Notes: generated from the letters alone by a model not told the origin. 45,737 bases of DNA from Bovifimicola sp050309585 (GCA_050309585.1 JBNRML010000167.1:1-45737), one strand, 5' to 3'. Numbered from the stretch's first letter, positions 8,176 to 16,402 are shown. Program-made: numbers and translations.

Positions 8176-8261
8176 GATGCTTGCGATGATATCTGTTTAT
8201 TATCATCCAAATGTGTTTGAAATAAATAATATAGTAATAAAAATTAGATTTAGGAGTCGCT

Positions 8262-9146
8262 ATGAATTATCAAATTATAAGTGACGGAGCCTGTGATTTG
8301 CTCCCAGAATACACAGAGAAAAATAATATTCTCATTGTTCCATTTTATGTAACATTTGACGGCGAAACATATACTAAGGAAGGCGAGGGCATTGATCACA
8401 ATCAATTTTATTTAAAAATGATTGAAGAACATGCCGTTCCAAAGTCATCTCTTCCTTCAGTTCAGGATTATATTGATAAGTTCTCTCCACTTGTTGAAGC
8501 AGGCACACAGATTATCTGTATTACTATCACCGCAAAATTCAGTGGTTCGTACAACAGTGCATGCACAGCAAGAGATATTATTATTGAATCTCATCCTGAC
8601 GCAAAGATTTCTGTTATTGATTCAACCTTAAACACAGCCAGTCAGGCACTTTTTGTTCATGAGGCTGTCAAACTCAGAGACAAGGGCATCTCTTACGAAG
8701 ATACAGTTAAGGAACTTGAAAGTATCAAGGGAACAGGACGTATTTACTTCACTGTTGGTTCTCTTGAATATCTTATCAAGAATGGTCGTATCGGAAAATT
8801 GGCAGTTCTTGCCGGTGACAAGCTCGGTATTCGTCCTACCATCATTATGAAAGACGGAGATATTTCCCTTGGCGGCATTTCAAGAAGCCGAAAAAAATCC
8901 TTACAAAATGTGATAAATTCCTTACAGTCATATATTAAAGATGCTTCAATAGATGTAAATGATTATAATTTCATCGTAGCCTGCGGATATGATATTGAAG
9001 AAGCAAAGGAATTTGAAAAACAGCTTGAGAATGCCCTCGGCATAAAATGTGATTCAGAAGTTAAGTGTCAGATTGGTACTACCATCGGCTGCCATACCGG
9101 TCCTTATGCTTTAGGTTGCGGTATCATTAAGAAAAGCAAACTTTAA
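8262..9146 (+). CDS. DegV family protein (fatty-acid-binding, FakB-like)
   Basis: A 294-residue DegV protein. N-terminal ISDGACDL (residues 6-13) is the family's start motif, ITAKFSGSYNSA (about 92-103) is the fatty-acid carboxylate-binding loop with its serine, and NGRIGKLA and GIRPTI follow in the second domain. DegV/FakB proteins bind a fatty acid and present it to the FakA kinase for incorporation into phospholipid. FakA is not in this window, so the partner is encoded elsewhere. GGAG is 5 bases from the ATG. The gene is a single-gene unit with a consensus promoter, an operator-like palindrome and a strong terminator. DegV paralogues are numerous in Clostridia, so the ligand cannot be given. 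Confidence 0.93.
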   Translation: MNYQIISDGACDLLPEYTEKNNILIVPFYVTFDGETYTKEGEGIDHNQFYLKMIEEHAVPKSSLPSVQDYIDKFSPLVEAGTQIICITITAKFSGSYNSACTARDIIIESHPDAKISVIDSTLNTASQALFVHEAVKLRDKGISYEDTVKELESIKGTGRIYFTVGSLEYLIKNGRIGKLAVLAGDKLGIRPTIIMKDGDISLGGISRSRKKSLQNVINSLQSYIKDASIDVNDYNFIVACGYDIEEAKEFEKQLENALGIKCDSEVKCQIGTTIGCHTGPYALGCGIIKKSKL

Positions 9147-9193
9147 GATTTTATGTATCTGTAAAAATATATTTAGCGGATACGATTTTATTT

Positions 9194-9229
9194 AAAAAAC
9201 TGCCACGCATAACCGCGTGACAGTTTTTT
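9194..9229. terminator. Strong bidirectional terminator
   Basis: AAAAAACTG-CACGC (9194-9208) pairs with GCGTG-CAGTTTTTT (9215-9229) with a single C/A mismatch and a 6-base loop. It has a U tail in both directions and separates degV (+) from the CotH gene (-). Confidence 0.93.
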
Positions 9230-9254
9230 CTTATCATTTTATGATTATAAAGAT

Positions 9255-11945
9255 TTACTTGCTAATTGCAGTTTCGTATGTTGCCTTAATTGTATTAAGA
9301 TAATCTTTAACAGATGTATTTCTATTATTTGATTCTGCAAAAGCTAATTCACTGTTCTTATATGTAACAGGTGATTCATTCAAATTGCTGACATACAATT
9401 TAATGTGGCTGTCAGGAATGGCAACTGTAGAGTAATTTTTCTTTGCTGCGTTATAATATGTAAGATATTTTGAATAATTAAGCCATCCACTGTCATATAC
9501 TTTCTTTAATGCAGCCTTATATTCTGTAGTAAAGCTGTTGTTTCTTCCTGTTACAGAGAAACGGAATACTGGATTTGCCTGAGTTTCATTTGCAAGTATT
9601 GCTCTGTCATCAAACGGGCTATATGTCGCCATGTTTTTTCCACCGGTTGTCATACCAAGGCACCTGTCATAATCATAAGGAATGAATACTGCCTTTCCAT
9701 TTGACATAAAGTAAACATAATGATTATTGTAATTATTTCTCAAATCATCCGGATTTCCGGCAAAATATGATACTGCAGCAAAATTAACAAATTTGCCAGA
9801 GTCAACTACATTGCTAAATGTTGTCTTGCTTACGCTTGATGTATCTAAAGTGTTAATAAGATTTTTAAGCAATGACTTATCTGATTTTTTCTTATTAGTC
9901 TTAAGCTCATATATGTAATCTTTTCCAAGTTCTTCAACTTCAATTGAATTTAATGTATCTTTTTTATAAGTAGCTCCACTCCAGCCACCACCTGAACCGA
10001 AGCTCTTCTGACCCCACGCACATTTGTAAAGATCATTTGCATCAGCATCTCCGAAATATCTTTCCACAAATACTTCATCAACATTTTCATAAATTGTGTA
10101 TACGCCGTAGTTATATCCACCAAATTCCACATTTGCAAGTGAAGTATTCTGAGCTGCAACGCCTAAAGCACGATACATCTGATTTACATAAACATTGGCA
10201 ACATATGTGCTGTCAAGGTTTCTGTTCCACTTAAGCTCCATACCTTTCATTGTGGCAAAGGTTCTATTCTTTCTTGCCTTTCTTGCCTCATCAGAAGCCC
10301 ACTGTTTAGCTGCCGTACCATATTCTTCACCATCAAAGGTCTCTTTAAATGTAACCTTGAAATGAATCATATTTCTGTCATTGAGATTTCCATTATTATA
10401 TATATCTACTCTTGATGTATTACCCTTAATTCTTACACCAACTTCATACATTTTATATGTGGTCGTTCCTATAGTTACAGTCATATTTGCTTTTCTGTAT
10501 GTATCATTTCCGGCTTTATAATCACTTTGCATTAATTTGAGCTGTGCATCAGTAATATCAAGTTTAATCTTAACCTTATTGTTTATATCGAACAATTTAT
10601 TATAAATATCTTCCTGATTTCCCTGTGGTGTGTCGCTAGGCTCTGATACTGAAGAATCAACTACGGTAACCTTACATGTTGCTGTCTTTCCATTTGATGT
10701 CTTTGCAGTAATGGTTGCTGTTCCGTCCTTAACTGCTGTGATTTTACCTGCACTTGTAACTGTTGCAACAACCGAATTGCTTGAAGACCAGGTTACTGTC
10801 TTATTAGTTGCATTTGAAGGCAAAACTGTTGCTGTAAGTGTCTGACTTGTTCCTTTATTTAACGATAATGTTGTTTTGTTAAGAGTAATTCCTGTTGCAT
10901 TAACTACTGTATTGACAGGTGTATTGCTCTTAAAGCAATTTGTTGTAGGTCCAGGTGCTGCTCCACCTTTTGCGACTAATTTAATCTGAATACCTTCTAA
11001 TCTGTATCCATATCCGGCAGTACCTGCAGATGCACCATTTTTAGCCCATCCTAACCAGCCAAATTTCTGTGCATGCACTCTGTAATAAATGTCATATTTA
11101 TTTGCCATTTCTCCGGTGAGCTTAATTTCTATGGCCTCAAGTCTCTTTGCCTGTCCGGAAGTACCACTTATGGAACCATTTGAAACCCAGCTCAGCCAGC
11201 CATATGTCTGTACATGGGTTCTGTATTCAATGCCACCAGTATATTCCTTTGCCGGAAGAGAAATCTGAATAGCCTCAAGTCTTTTTGCCTGTCCGACTGT
11301 TCCACTTGTTTCTCCGTCTTTAAACCAGTCCTGCCAACCATATGTCTGCACATGTGTTTTATATTTCACCATAGGATGTCTGTATGCACCTGCTGTGCTT
11401 CCTGGAGCCGCTGCACCCTTGGCAACCAGCTTAATCTGAATTGCCTCAAGTCTGTATCCATACTCTGCTGTACCAGCAGTCTGACCATTTTTAGCCCATC
11501 CTAACCAGCCAAATTTCTGTGCATATGCTCTGTAATAAACATCGTACTTGTTAGCCATCTCACCTGTAAGCTTAACCTGGAATGCTTCCATTCTTTTTGC
11601 TTCTCCAGATGTTCCATTAATAGCATTGTTACTTGTCCAGTTTCTCCATCCGTAGCTCTGTACATAAGTTCTGTATTGGATGCCTCCTGAGTAATTCGCA
11701 TTGGTAAGCTTAATTTTCAATGCTTCCACTCGTTTACTCTGTCCTGTTGTTCCACTGGTTGCACCATTTGCCACATATGACATCCACCCATAAGTCTGTA
11801 CATGTGTTGTGTACTCAATTTTCACATTGGATGCTGCAACCGCGGTTTCCTCACATTTGCCATCACTTACTGCAATACCCAAAACCATGAGGGCAAATGA
11901 AAGAATTAAAGATAGACAAATTCTTTTTGTTGTCTTCTTTTCCAT
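9255..11945 (-). CDS. Secreted ChW-repeat, Big2 and CotH-domain surface protein
   Basis: An 896-residue secreted protein (ATG at 11945, five bases from a perfect AAGGAGG; an in-frame ATG at 11963 overlaps that site and is rejected). After the signal peptide come six ChW repeats (clostridial hydrophobic, conserved GW...G.SGT.GQ..R.EAI.I.L) at about residues 41-325 in two near-identical blocks of three. A Big2 Ig-like domain follows (about 350-430; SLNKGTSQTLTATVLPSN, WSSSNSVVATV). A CotH domain occupies about 450-890, with GVRIKGNTSR, MIHFKVTF and the kinase-like metal motif FIPYDYDRCLGM. CotH proteins are atypical secreted kinases or structural proteins of spore coats and cellulosomal subunits. 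ChW repeats are thought to bind surfaces or glycans. Substrate unknown. Confidence 0.9.
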   Translation of the reverse strand: MEKKTTKRICLSLILSFALMVLGIAVSDGKCEETAVAASNVKIEYTTHVQTYGWMSYVANGATSGTTGQSKRVEALKIKLTNANYSGGIQYRTYVQSYGWRNWTSNNAINGTSGEAKRMEAFQVKLTGEMANKYDVYYRAYAQKFGWLGWAKNGQTAGTAEYGYRLEAIQIKLVAKGAAAPGSTAGAYRHPMVKYKTHVQTYGWQDWFKDGETSGTVGQAKRLEAIQISLPAKEYTGGIEYRTHVQTYGWLSWVSNGSISGTSGQAKRLEAIEIKLTGEMANKYDIYYRVHAQKFGWLGWAKNGASAGTAGYGYRLEGIQIKLVAKGGAAPGPTTNCFKSNTPVNTVVNATGITLNKTTLSLNKGTSQTLTATVLPSNATNKTVTWSSSNSVVATVTSAGKITAVKDGTATITAKTSNGKTATCKVTVVDSSVSEPSDTPQGNQEDIYNKLFDINNKVKIKLDITDAQLKLMQSDYKAGNDTYRKANMTVTIGTTTYKMYEVGVRIKGNTSRVDIYNNGNLNDRNMIHFKVTFKETFDGEEYGTAAKQWASDEARKARKNRTFATMKGMELKWNRNLDSTYVANVYVNQMYRALGVAAQNTSLANVEFGGYNYGVYTIYENVDEVFVERYFGDADANDLYKCAWGQKSFGSGGGWSGATYKKDTLNSIEVEELGKDYIYELKTNKKKSDKSLLKNLINTLDTSSVSKTTFSNVVDSGKFVNFAAVSYFAGNPDDLRNNYNNHYVYFMSNGKAVFIPYDYDRCLGMTTGGKNMATYSPFDDRAILANETQANPVFRFSVTGRNNSFTTEYKAALKKVYDSGWLNYSKYLTYYNAAKKNYSTVAIPDSHIKLYVSNLNESPVTYKNSELAFAESNNRNTSVKDYLNTIKATYETAISK
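10967..11825 (-). repeat. Duplicated three-ChW block inside the CotH gene
   Basis: Two segments, about 11825-11417 and 11372-10967, each encode three ChW repeats and end in the same AKG-AAAPG linker. Their third repeats are nearly identical (QKFGWLGWAKNG in both). This indicates tandem duplication of a three-repeat unit of about 450 bases. Confidence 0.85.
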
Positions 11946-11959
11946 AAAAATCCTCCTTC

Positions 11960-12014
11960 TCATTAATATGTACTTAATATGTACTTAATATGTACTTAAT
12001 ATTTGCTTAATAAG
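11960..12014 (-). repeat. Five tandem 11-bp repeats in the CotH gene leader
   Basis: The plus strand reads TCATTAATATG, TACTTAATATG, TACTTAATATG, TACTTAATATT, TGCTTAATAAG in direct succession. The array starts at the -10 element and ends at the ribosome-binding site, so nearly the whole 5' leader is this repeat. Confidence 0.85.
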
Positions 12015-12041
12015 TATAAGAAATAAACTTCATAAAGTCAA
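12013..12041 (-). promoter_or_regulatory. Predicted promoter of the CotH gene
   Basis: Minus strand TTGACT (12036-12041), 17-base spacer, TATACT (12013-12018). Near-consensus at both hexamers. Confidence 0.8.
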
Positions 12042-12081
12042 TTAATTCTGTACACTTATATAAACATCTATAATATATGAC

Positions 12082-12130
12082 AAAAATGACGCAGGTAAAA
12101 TATCAAGCATTAAGATATACTCCCTGCGTC
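12082..12130 (-). terminator. Terminator of the GH16 gene
   Basis: Minus strand GACGCAGG (12123-12130 arm) pairs with CCTGCGTC (12088-12095 arm), with further AT pairing (ATATC/GATAT) inside, then ATTTTT. It separates GH16 from the CotH promoter. Confidence 0.75.
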
Positions 12131-12139
12131 TCAAATCTT

Positions 12140-14383
12140 TTATTCTGACAATACAATCGATACATTATCAATATAGAATGTAGAATCTTTACTTACCGAA
12201 CCCAACATATACTTTATAATAAGCTCCTCGTCTGTATCAACTTCAAAAACAATTAATACATTCTTCCAATTCCTGCCCACATTAAACACCCTTGCCAAAT
12301 GGTTTCCATAATTTTCATCATCTAAAGTTATTCCAAACTTCTGATTTGATGAACTGCATTTAATATCAAAGCTTAATTTATAAATATGTCCTTTTGTCAG
12401 CTTCACACCTTTCTGATAAAAAATTGTGTCCCAGATATTGTTCTTTGGTGTAACAGCTATTTTAGCTAATGAATTCTTGTATGTATAACCTAATGATAAT
12501 TCTACATTTTCTCCATATGCGCCCCAGTAGTCCAAATCATTAGTAAAATCCCCATTTACAACACTGGCTTCTATAACCTCTGTAGGTGCCTCCTCTGTTT
12601 CTTCCTCGACTACTTCTTCTGTTTTCTCTTCTGTTGTCGTCTCTTCTGTTGTCTCTTCGGTTGTCTCCTCTGTTGTCTCTTCTGCTGTCTCCTCTACCGT
12701 CGTCTCTTCCGTTGTCTCTTCCGTTGTCTCTTCCGTTGTCTCTTCTGCTGTCTCCTCTACCGTCGTCTCTTCTGTTGTCTCTTCGGTTGTCTCCTCTGTT
12801 GTCTCTTCTTTGGTTGTCTCTTCTTTGGTTGTCTCGTTCTCTGTCACAACCTGTTTTGTAGTCTCTTCTTCAATTACTTCCTCTTTTGTTTCATTTGTAA
12901 CAATTTCCTCATCTGTTTTTTCACTTGTTACATAGGTGTTTTTAACATTAACTGAAATGTTTCCAATTATTACATCTTCTGCAGTTCCCCCAAGATTAAA
13001 CTCAATCATTGCCTTCATATCTGATTTTTCCTTCATCATAAAAGAATACTCAAAATGCTGCATATTCTCTGTAAGAGCTGCCGTATACGAAGGTGCAAAA
13101 TTTACACTTCCTCTTTCTGAACTTGATAATGGTTTAACTTTAATGTTTTTCGCCCCTGATACACATTTGGCATCAAAAGAAATATTATACACATATCCCT
13201 CTGCCAAAGGTAAAAGGTGTTTCAACTGAATACCGTAAGCTGCATTTCCCGGATTTACAATATTTGTTTTAACAAATGTCCCGGAATCTACAACCATCTT
13301 CTCAACACCTGCTGCAGCACCAAATAATTCATAAGCCATGAATTTCCATGAATTTTCTGAGTAGTCCACATATGTTGATGTAATTGCTTTTTCATTGACA
13401 TTATCAAGATTACTCAAGAGGTTTCCGTTTTCAAAAACCGGTGTTCCTGCCAATGCCAAATCATCTCTTGTTCCCTGTGGCATTGTCACGTTAGCCTTCT
13501 CTTCCTGATTCTTCTGATATACCCTGACATAATCAACCTCCATCTCTGCCGGAAGATTTTCTCCGTCAGGCGATATGTAGTTGTCATAATTTCCACCTAC
13601 GGCCATATTAAGAATCAAATAAAATTCTTTGTTAAATGGTGCGGGATATTCTGCAACAACTCCATCCTTTTCAGTATACCAGTTACTTGTACGGTAATAC
13701 TCAACACCATCCACAAACCAGATAATTGAATTTTCGTTCCATTCTACACTGTAAACATGAAATCCTGTAATGTCTTCATCATCTGAGAATGTGTAGTCTC
13801 CGCCAAGAGATCTGTTGAATGGTCTTGATTCACCGAAATGAATAGTTCCTGCCACTTTATTGGTTACTCTTCCACGAGCTTCCATAATATCTATTTCACC
13901 AGATAATGGCCAGTTTCCGTATTCACTGTCTACCGGCATCATCCAGAATGCAGGCCACAATCCCTGTCCTTCTGGCATTTTAATTCTTGCTTCAAATCTG
14001 CCATACTTCGCACCAAATAATTTTTTTCCATCATCCGTTACTGTGCGAATTCTTCCGGATGTATATTTACATCCGCCTGTCTGTTCTTCTTTAGCAGTTA
14101 TCTTTAAAGTACCTTTTCCAACTGAAACTGCATCCTTTGTATAATATTGAAGTTCTCCATTTCCCCAGCCCTGATAGCCGTTTCCTGTCTGATAACTCCA
14201 TTTATTTAAATCTAATGTGTCCCCATCAAATTCATCATTCCAAACAAGCTGCCATCCATCATTTTCTTTAACTTCAACCACTTCACTACCTGATGACACT
14301 GCCATTCCTAATGTCTGATTTGATATTAACATTGATAATGTAACTATTCCTGCAATAATTTTCTTTGCTTTTTTTATTTTCAT
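12140..14383 (-). CDS. Secreted GH16 beta-glucanase (laminarinase-like) with two carbohydrate-binding modules
   Basis: A 747-residue secreted glycosidase. A signal peptide (about residues 1-30) precedes a GH16 domain (about 40-292) with NGELQYYT, GRFEARIKMPEGQGLWPAFWMMP and the catalytic GEIDIME, in which E163 is the nucleophile and E168 the acid/base. The architecture resembles beta-1,3 or mixed-linkage glucanases. A CBM4/9-like jelly-roll region (about 312-482) follows, then a low-complexity Thr/Glu linker (about 485-605) and a second CBM4/9-like module (about 606-747; VVNGDFTNDLDYWG, FYIDNVSI). ATG 14383 is 7 bases from GAGG, while ATG 14389 is only 1 base away. No sortase motif is seen. 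Expression is predicted to be controlled by the c-di-GMP riboswitch in the leader. Confidence 0.93.
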   Translation of the reverse strand: MKIKKAKKIIAGIVTLSMLISNQTLGMAVSSGSEVVEVKENDGWQLVWNDEFDGDTLDLNKWSYQTGNGYQGWGNGELQYYTKDAVSVGKGTLKITAKEEQTGGCKYTSGRIRTVTDDGKKLFGAKYGRFEARIKMPEGQGLWPAFWMMPVDSEYGNWPLSGEIDIMEARGRVTNKVAGTIHFGESRPFNRSLGGDYTFSDDEDITGFHVYSVEWNENSIIWFVDGVEYYRTSNWYTEKDGVVAEYPAPFNKEFYLILNMAVGGNYDNYISPDGENLPAEMEVDYVRVYQKNQEEKANVTMPQGTRDDLALAGTPVFENGNLLSNLDNVNEKAITSTYVDYSENSWKFMAYELFGAAAGVEKMVVDSGTFVKTNIVNPGNAAYGIQLKHLLPLAEGYVYNISFDAKCVSGAKNIKVKPLSSSERGSVNFAPSYTAALTENMQHFEYSFMMKEKSDMKAMIEFNLGGTAEDVIIGNISVNVKNTYVTSEKTDEEIVTNETKEEVIEEETTKQVVTENETTKEETTKEETTEETTEETTEETTVEETAEETTEETTEETTEETTVEETAEETTEETTEETTEETTTEEKTEEVVEEETEEAPTEVIEASVVNGDFTNDLDYWGAYGENVELSLGYTYKNSLAKIAVTPKNNIWDTIFYQKGVKLTKGHIYKLSFDIKCSSSNQKFGITLDDENYGNHLARVFNVGRNWKNVLIVFEVDTDEELIIKYMLGSVSKDSTFYIDNVSIVLSE
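12605..12870 (-). repeat. Minisatellite encoding the Thr/Glu linker of GH16
   Basis: Degenerate 12-base units encoding TTEE are repeated about 20 times. Within them a 63-base higher-order unit (encoding the TTVEETAEE stretch) occurs twice, 63 bases apart (near 12691 and 12754). Such arrays change length by slippage. Confidence 0.85.
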
Positions 14384-14424
14384 TTTCATACCTCACAGCT
14401 CTAAAAACTCCAAGATAATGACGC

Positions 14425-14456
14425 AAAAAAGACCCTGTCCATAAGTCCAGGGTCTT
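14425..14456 (-). terminator. Riboswitch expression-platform terminator
   Basis: Minus strand AAGACCCTG (14448-14456) pairs with CAGGGTCTT (14429-14437), with a 10-base loop and a T6 run. It lies between the aptamer and the GH16 ribosome-binding site. Its 5' arm can instead pair with AGGGTCTT inside the aptamer (14520-14527). Confidence 0.88.
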
Positions 14457-14480
14457 AAAATACCAATACTAAAATGTTAA

Positions 14481-14572
14481 CATTCGGTAACCGGCTGTCA
14501 TAACTAATTTCAATTAGTCAAGACCCTTGGCTTTGCGTCCTTACCTTTCGATAAGTTTGCCTTTTCGTGCTT
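14481..14572 (-). ncRNA. Cyclic di-GMP class I (GEMM-I) riboswitch aptamer
   Basis: The minus strand carries the conserved GEMM-I elements in order: GCACGAAAAGGCAAAC, a P2 hairpin CTTATC-GAAA-GGTAAG closed by a GNRA loop, GGACGCAAAGCC, a P3 arm with GTC...GAC and an inner ACTAATT/ATTAGT stem, and CCGGTTACCG. The family binds cyclic di-GMP. Here it lies about 20 bases downstream of a strong promoter and just before an intrinsic terminator that precedes the GH16 gene. Alternative pairing predicts that ligand binding frees the terminator to form (OFF switch), but the direction is inference. Confidence 0.93.
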
Positions 14573-14597
14573 CACGAAACTATTAAACTATGTTCAT

Positions 14598-14626
14598 ATT
14601 ATACAATATTTTATCCTAAATGTCCA
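14598..14626 (-). promoter_or_regulatory. Promoter of the riboswitch/GH16 unit
   Basis: Minus strand TGGACA (14621-14626), 17-base spacer, TATAAT (14598-14603). The predicted transcript starts near 14591, giving a leader of about 207 bases. Confidence 0.8.
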
Positions 14627-14642
14627 CCATTATCATTGAAAT

Positions 14643-15377
14643 TTACATATAAGTTTTCAATATTCTTGACGCACTCTTTTCAATAATGCACTCACCATAT
14701 TCTCGTACATGTGATATAAGTTTCATCTCATCAGTTATATATGATGTGTACTCTACTGCTAATATAAGAATGTGTCTCATGATGGCCGCCGATAATCTGT
14801 TCTTCTCAATTATCAGACAATAAATATCCTTATTTCCAAGATAATACAACTCACTCTTCACAGGTTTATCAATATTTAATACTCTGCAAAACTTGGCAAT
14901 TTTTTCAATAGAATGCATGGAAATCATTATTGTATCCGATTTTTCCATACCTTCTAATGTATTCCTGACAAATCTGTCTGTATCCACAGCTTCGCTTCCT
15001 GAATAACTCTTCTCTTCTTCCAGCAGAAATTCCTCATCTTCTTCAGCCGAATCACCTAAAATCATCGGATCCTCACCTAAAAATTCACCCATTGAATCCT
15101 TCAAGTTGTTCATCATATTTTCATATTCTTCAGGATTATGTTCTGAAAAAGTAATAGAAATGGTGTTAGGGCTGATAGGCATAATCTGCATTGACAAAAG
15201 CCCTTCTTTTGGTTCATATCCGACTTCTTTTTCAGCTCTCTCCACTATTTCATGTAAGAACTCATGAACTTTGCTTTTGTTCTTGAAAAAGTCTTCTAAA
15301 ACAATACCATATTCCTGCATATCTTCCTTCGAAATAATGCATCTTACAGTTCCATCATCTATTTTACGAAATTTCAT
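14643..15377 (-). CDS. mecA: Adaptor protein MecA
   Basis: A 244-residue MecA family adaptor. The N-terminal substrate-binding domain begins MKFRKIDDGTVRCIISKEDM (about 1-85). An acidic linker follows (about 100-130; EDPMILGDSAEEDEEF), then the C-terminal ClpC-binding domain (about 130-240). MecA delivers substrates such as ComK-type regulators to ClpCP for degradation and promotes ClpC oligomerisation. It lies 72 bases after the SufB-like gene on the same strand and could be co-transcribed. AGGTGG is just upstream of the ATG. ClpC is not in the window, so the substrate in this organism is unknown. Confidence 0.9.
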   Translation of the reverse strand: MKFRKIDDGTVRCIISKEDMQEYGIVLEDFFKNKSKVHEFLHEIVERAEKEVGYEPKEGLLSMQIMPISPNTISITFSEHNPEEYENMMNNLKDSMGEFLGEDPMILGDSAEEDEEFLLEEEKSYSGSEAVDTDRFVRNTLEGMEKSDTIMISMHSIEKIAKFCRVLNIDKPVKSELYYLGNKDIYCLIIEKNRLSAAIMRHILILAVEYTSYITDEMKLISHVREYGECIIEKSASRILKTYM

Positions 15378-15449
15378 AACACCACCTACTTTCCTCTGCC
15401 TATTATTATTTTATCATATTTTCGTTGATAATAACAGATGTAATTAATG

Positions 15450-16379
15450 TTATTTCAAAAATCCATTAATTATTTCTGCTTCCGCTTCTTCCTCTGTTAA
15501 TCCCAAAGTCATTAATTTAATAATCTGCTCCCCGGCAATTTTACCAATTGCTGCCTCATGAATTAACTGTGCATCCAAATCATTTGCTGTTATTTCCGGC
15601 ACTGCACTTATTTTCGCATTATCCATGATAATTGCGTCACACTCTGAATGACCTGCACATTTATTATTTCCATTAATTTTCGACACGAAAAGCTGATATG
15701 AATCACCCTTTGCCACTGATCTGGAAACAATGTTTGCACTGGAGTTCTCACCATTCATTTCAACTTCAAATAAGGACTTTGCGTACTGCTTCCTATGTGT
15801 CATAAGTTTTTCCTTTATTATTAATGTTGCATCCTTTGCAAGAGTAGCCTTATTGATTCTGTCTGTGGAGTCAATCCCCTTAATCTGGGCAGTCTCCATT
15901 TCCATATATCCTCCTTCTTCAATTTCAATAATTGTTGTTGGATTCATTACATTTTCGCCATTTCCATCTCCAGAACCATAATGTTTCTCAACATATTTAA
16001 GACGGGCATTTTTCCCCACATAAAATGTGTGAATACCATCGTGTTCAGATTTTTCGTTACCTCCATTGTGTATTCCACAACCTGCAATTATGGTAACATC
16101 TGCTCCCTCACCCACATAAAAATCATTATATACAAGGTCTGTAAGTCCGGTCTTGCTTAAAATAACCGGAATATGAACACTTTCATTTTTTGTTCCCGGC
16201 TTAATAATAATATCAATTCCCGGTTTATCTTCCTTTGTGACAATGTCAATGTTAGCTGTTACATTTCTGCCTGCCATTGCACCGTTTGCCCTGATATTAT
16301 ATGCTCCTTCCGGCACACCATGAAGGTCAGCCACCTGTTCTAATAATGTCATTTGAATTTTATCTATATTATTTTTCAC
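15450..16379 (-). CDS. SufB/SufD-like scaffold protein of a minimal SUF (SMS-type) system
   Basis: A 309-residue protein of the SufB/SufD superfamily, much shorter than SufB (about 470). It consists mainly of the beta-helix core (about 35-235) plus the C-terminal helical SufC-binding part (about 265-305; LIHEAAIGKI). Conserved-type ligands are visible at C101, H104, H113 and H117 (GCGIHNGG, SEHDGIH) and in KCAGHSECD (C241, H244, C247). Paired only with SufC, it fits the two-gene SUF-like system of strict anaerobes and archaea described as SmsCB, which assembles Fe-S clusters. No SufS, SufU or SufD is adjacent, so the sulfur source is not visible. The gene starts 23 bases after sufC. Confidence 0.88.
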   Translation of the reverse strand: MKNNIDKIQMTLLEQVADLHGVPEGAYNIRANGAMAGRNVTANIDIVTKEDKPGIDIIIKPGTKNESVHIPVILSKTGLTDLVYNDFYVGEGADVTIIAGCGIHNGGNEKSEHDGIHTFYVGKNARLKYVEKHYGSGDGNGENVMNPTTIIEIEEGGYMEMETAQIKGIDSTDRINKATLAKDATLIIKEKLMTHRKQYAKSLFEVEMNGENSSANIVSRSVAKGDSYQLFVSKINGNNKCAGHSECDAIIMDNAKISAVPEITANDLDAQLIHEAAIGKIAGEQIIKLMTLGLTEEEAEAEIINGFLK

Positions 16380-16402
16380 ACTAATCCTCCATAGAATACT
16401 AT

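Noticed and set aside
11840..11945. CotH protein as a lipoprotein (Cys in DGKCEE)
   Set aside because: The residues before this Cys do not form a lipobox; a normal signal peptide cut after VAA fits better.
12586..12861. Plus-strand ORF of 91 codons, almost pure Leu/Ser/Pro
   Set aside because: It is the antisense of the GH16 Thr/Glu repeat; composition follows from the repeat and there is no ribosome-binding site.
12605..12870. Possible CRISPR-like array
   Set aside because: The repeats are contiguous, in frame and without unique spacers; they encode a protein linker.
15420..15449. Terminator after the sufB-like gene (AATAACA/TGTTATT)
   Set aside because: A 7-bp AU-rich stem with no U run; too weak to call, so sufC-sufB-mecA was treated as possibly co-transcribed.
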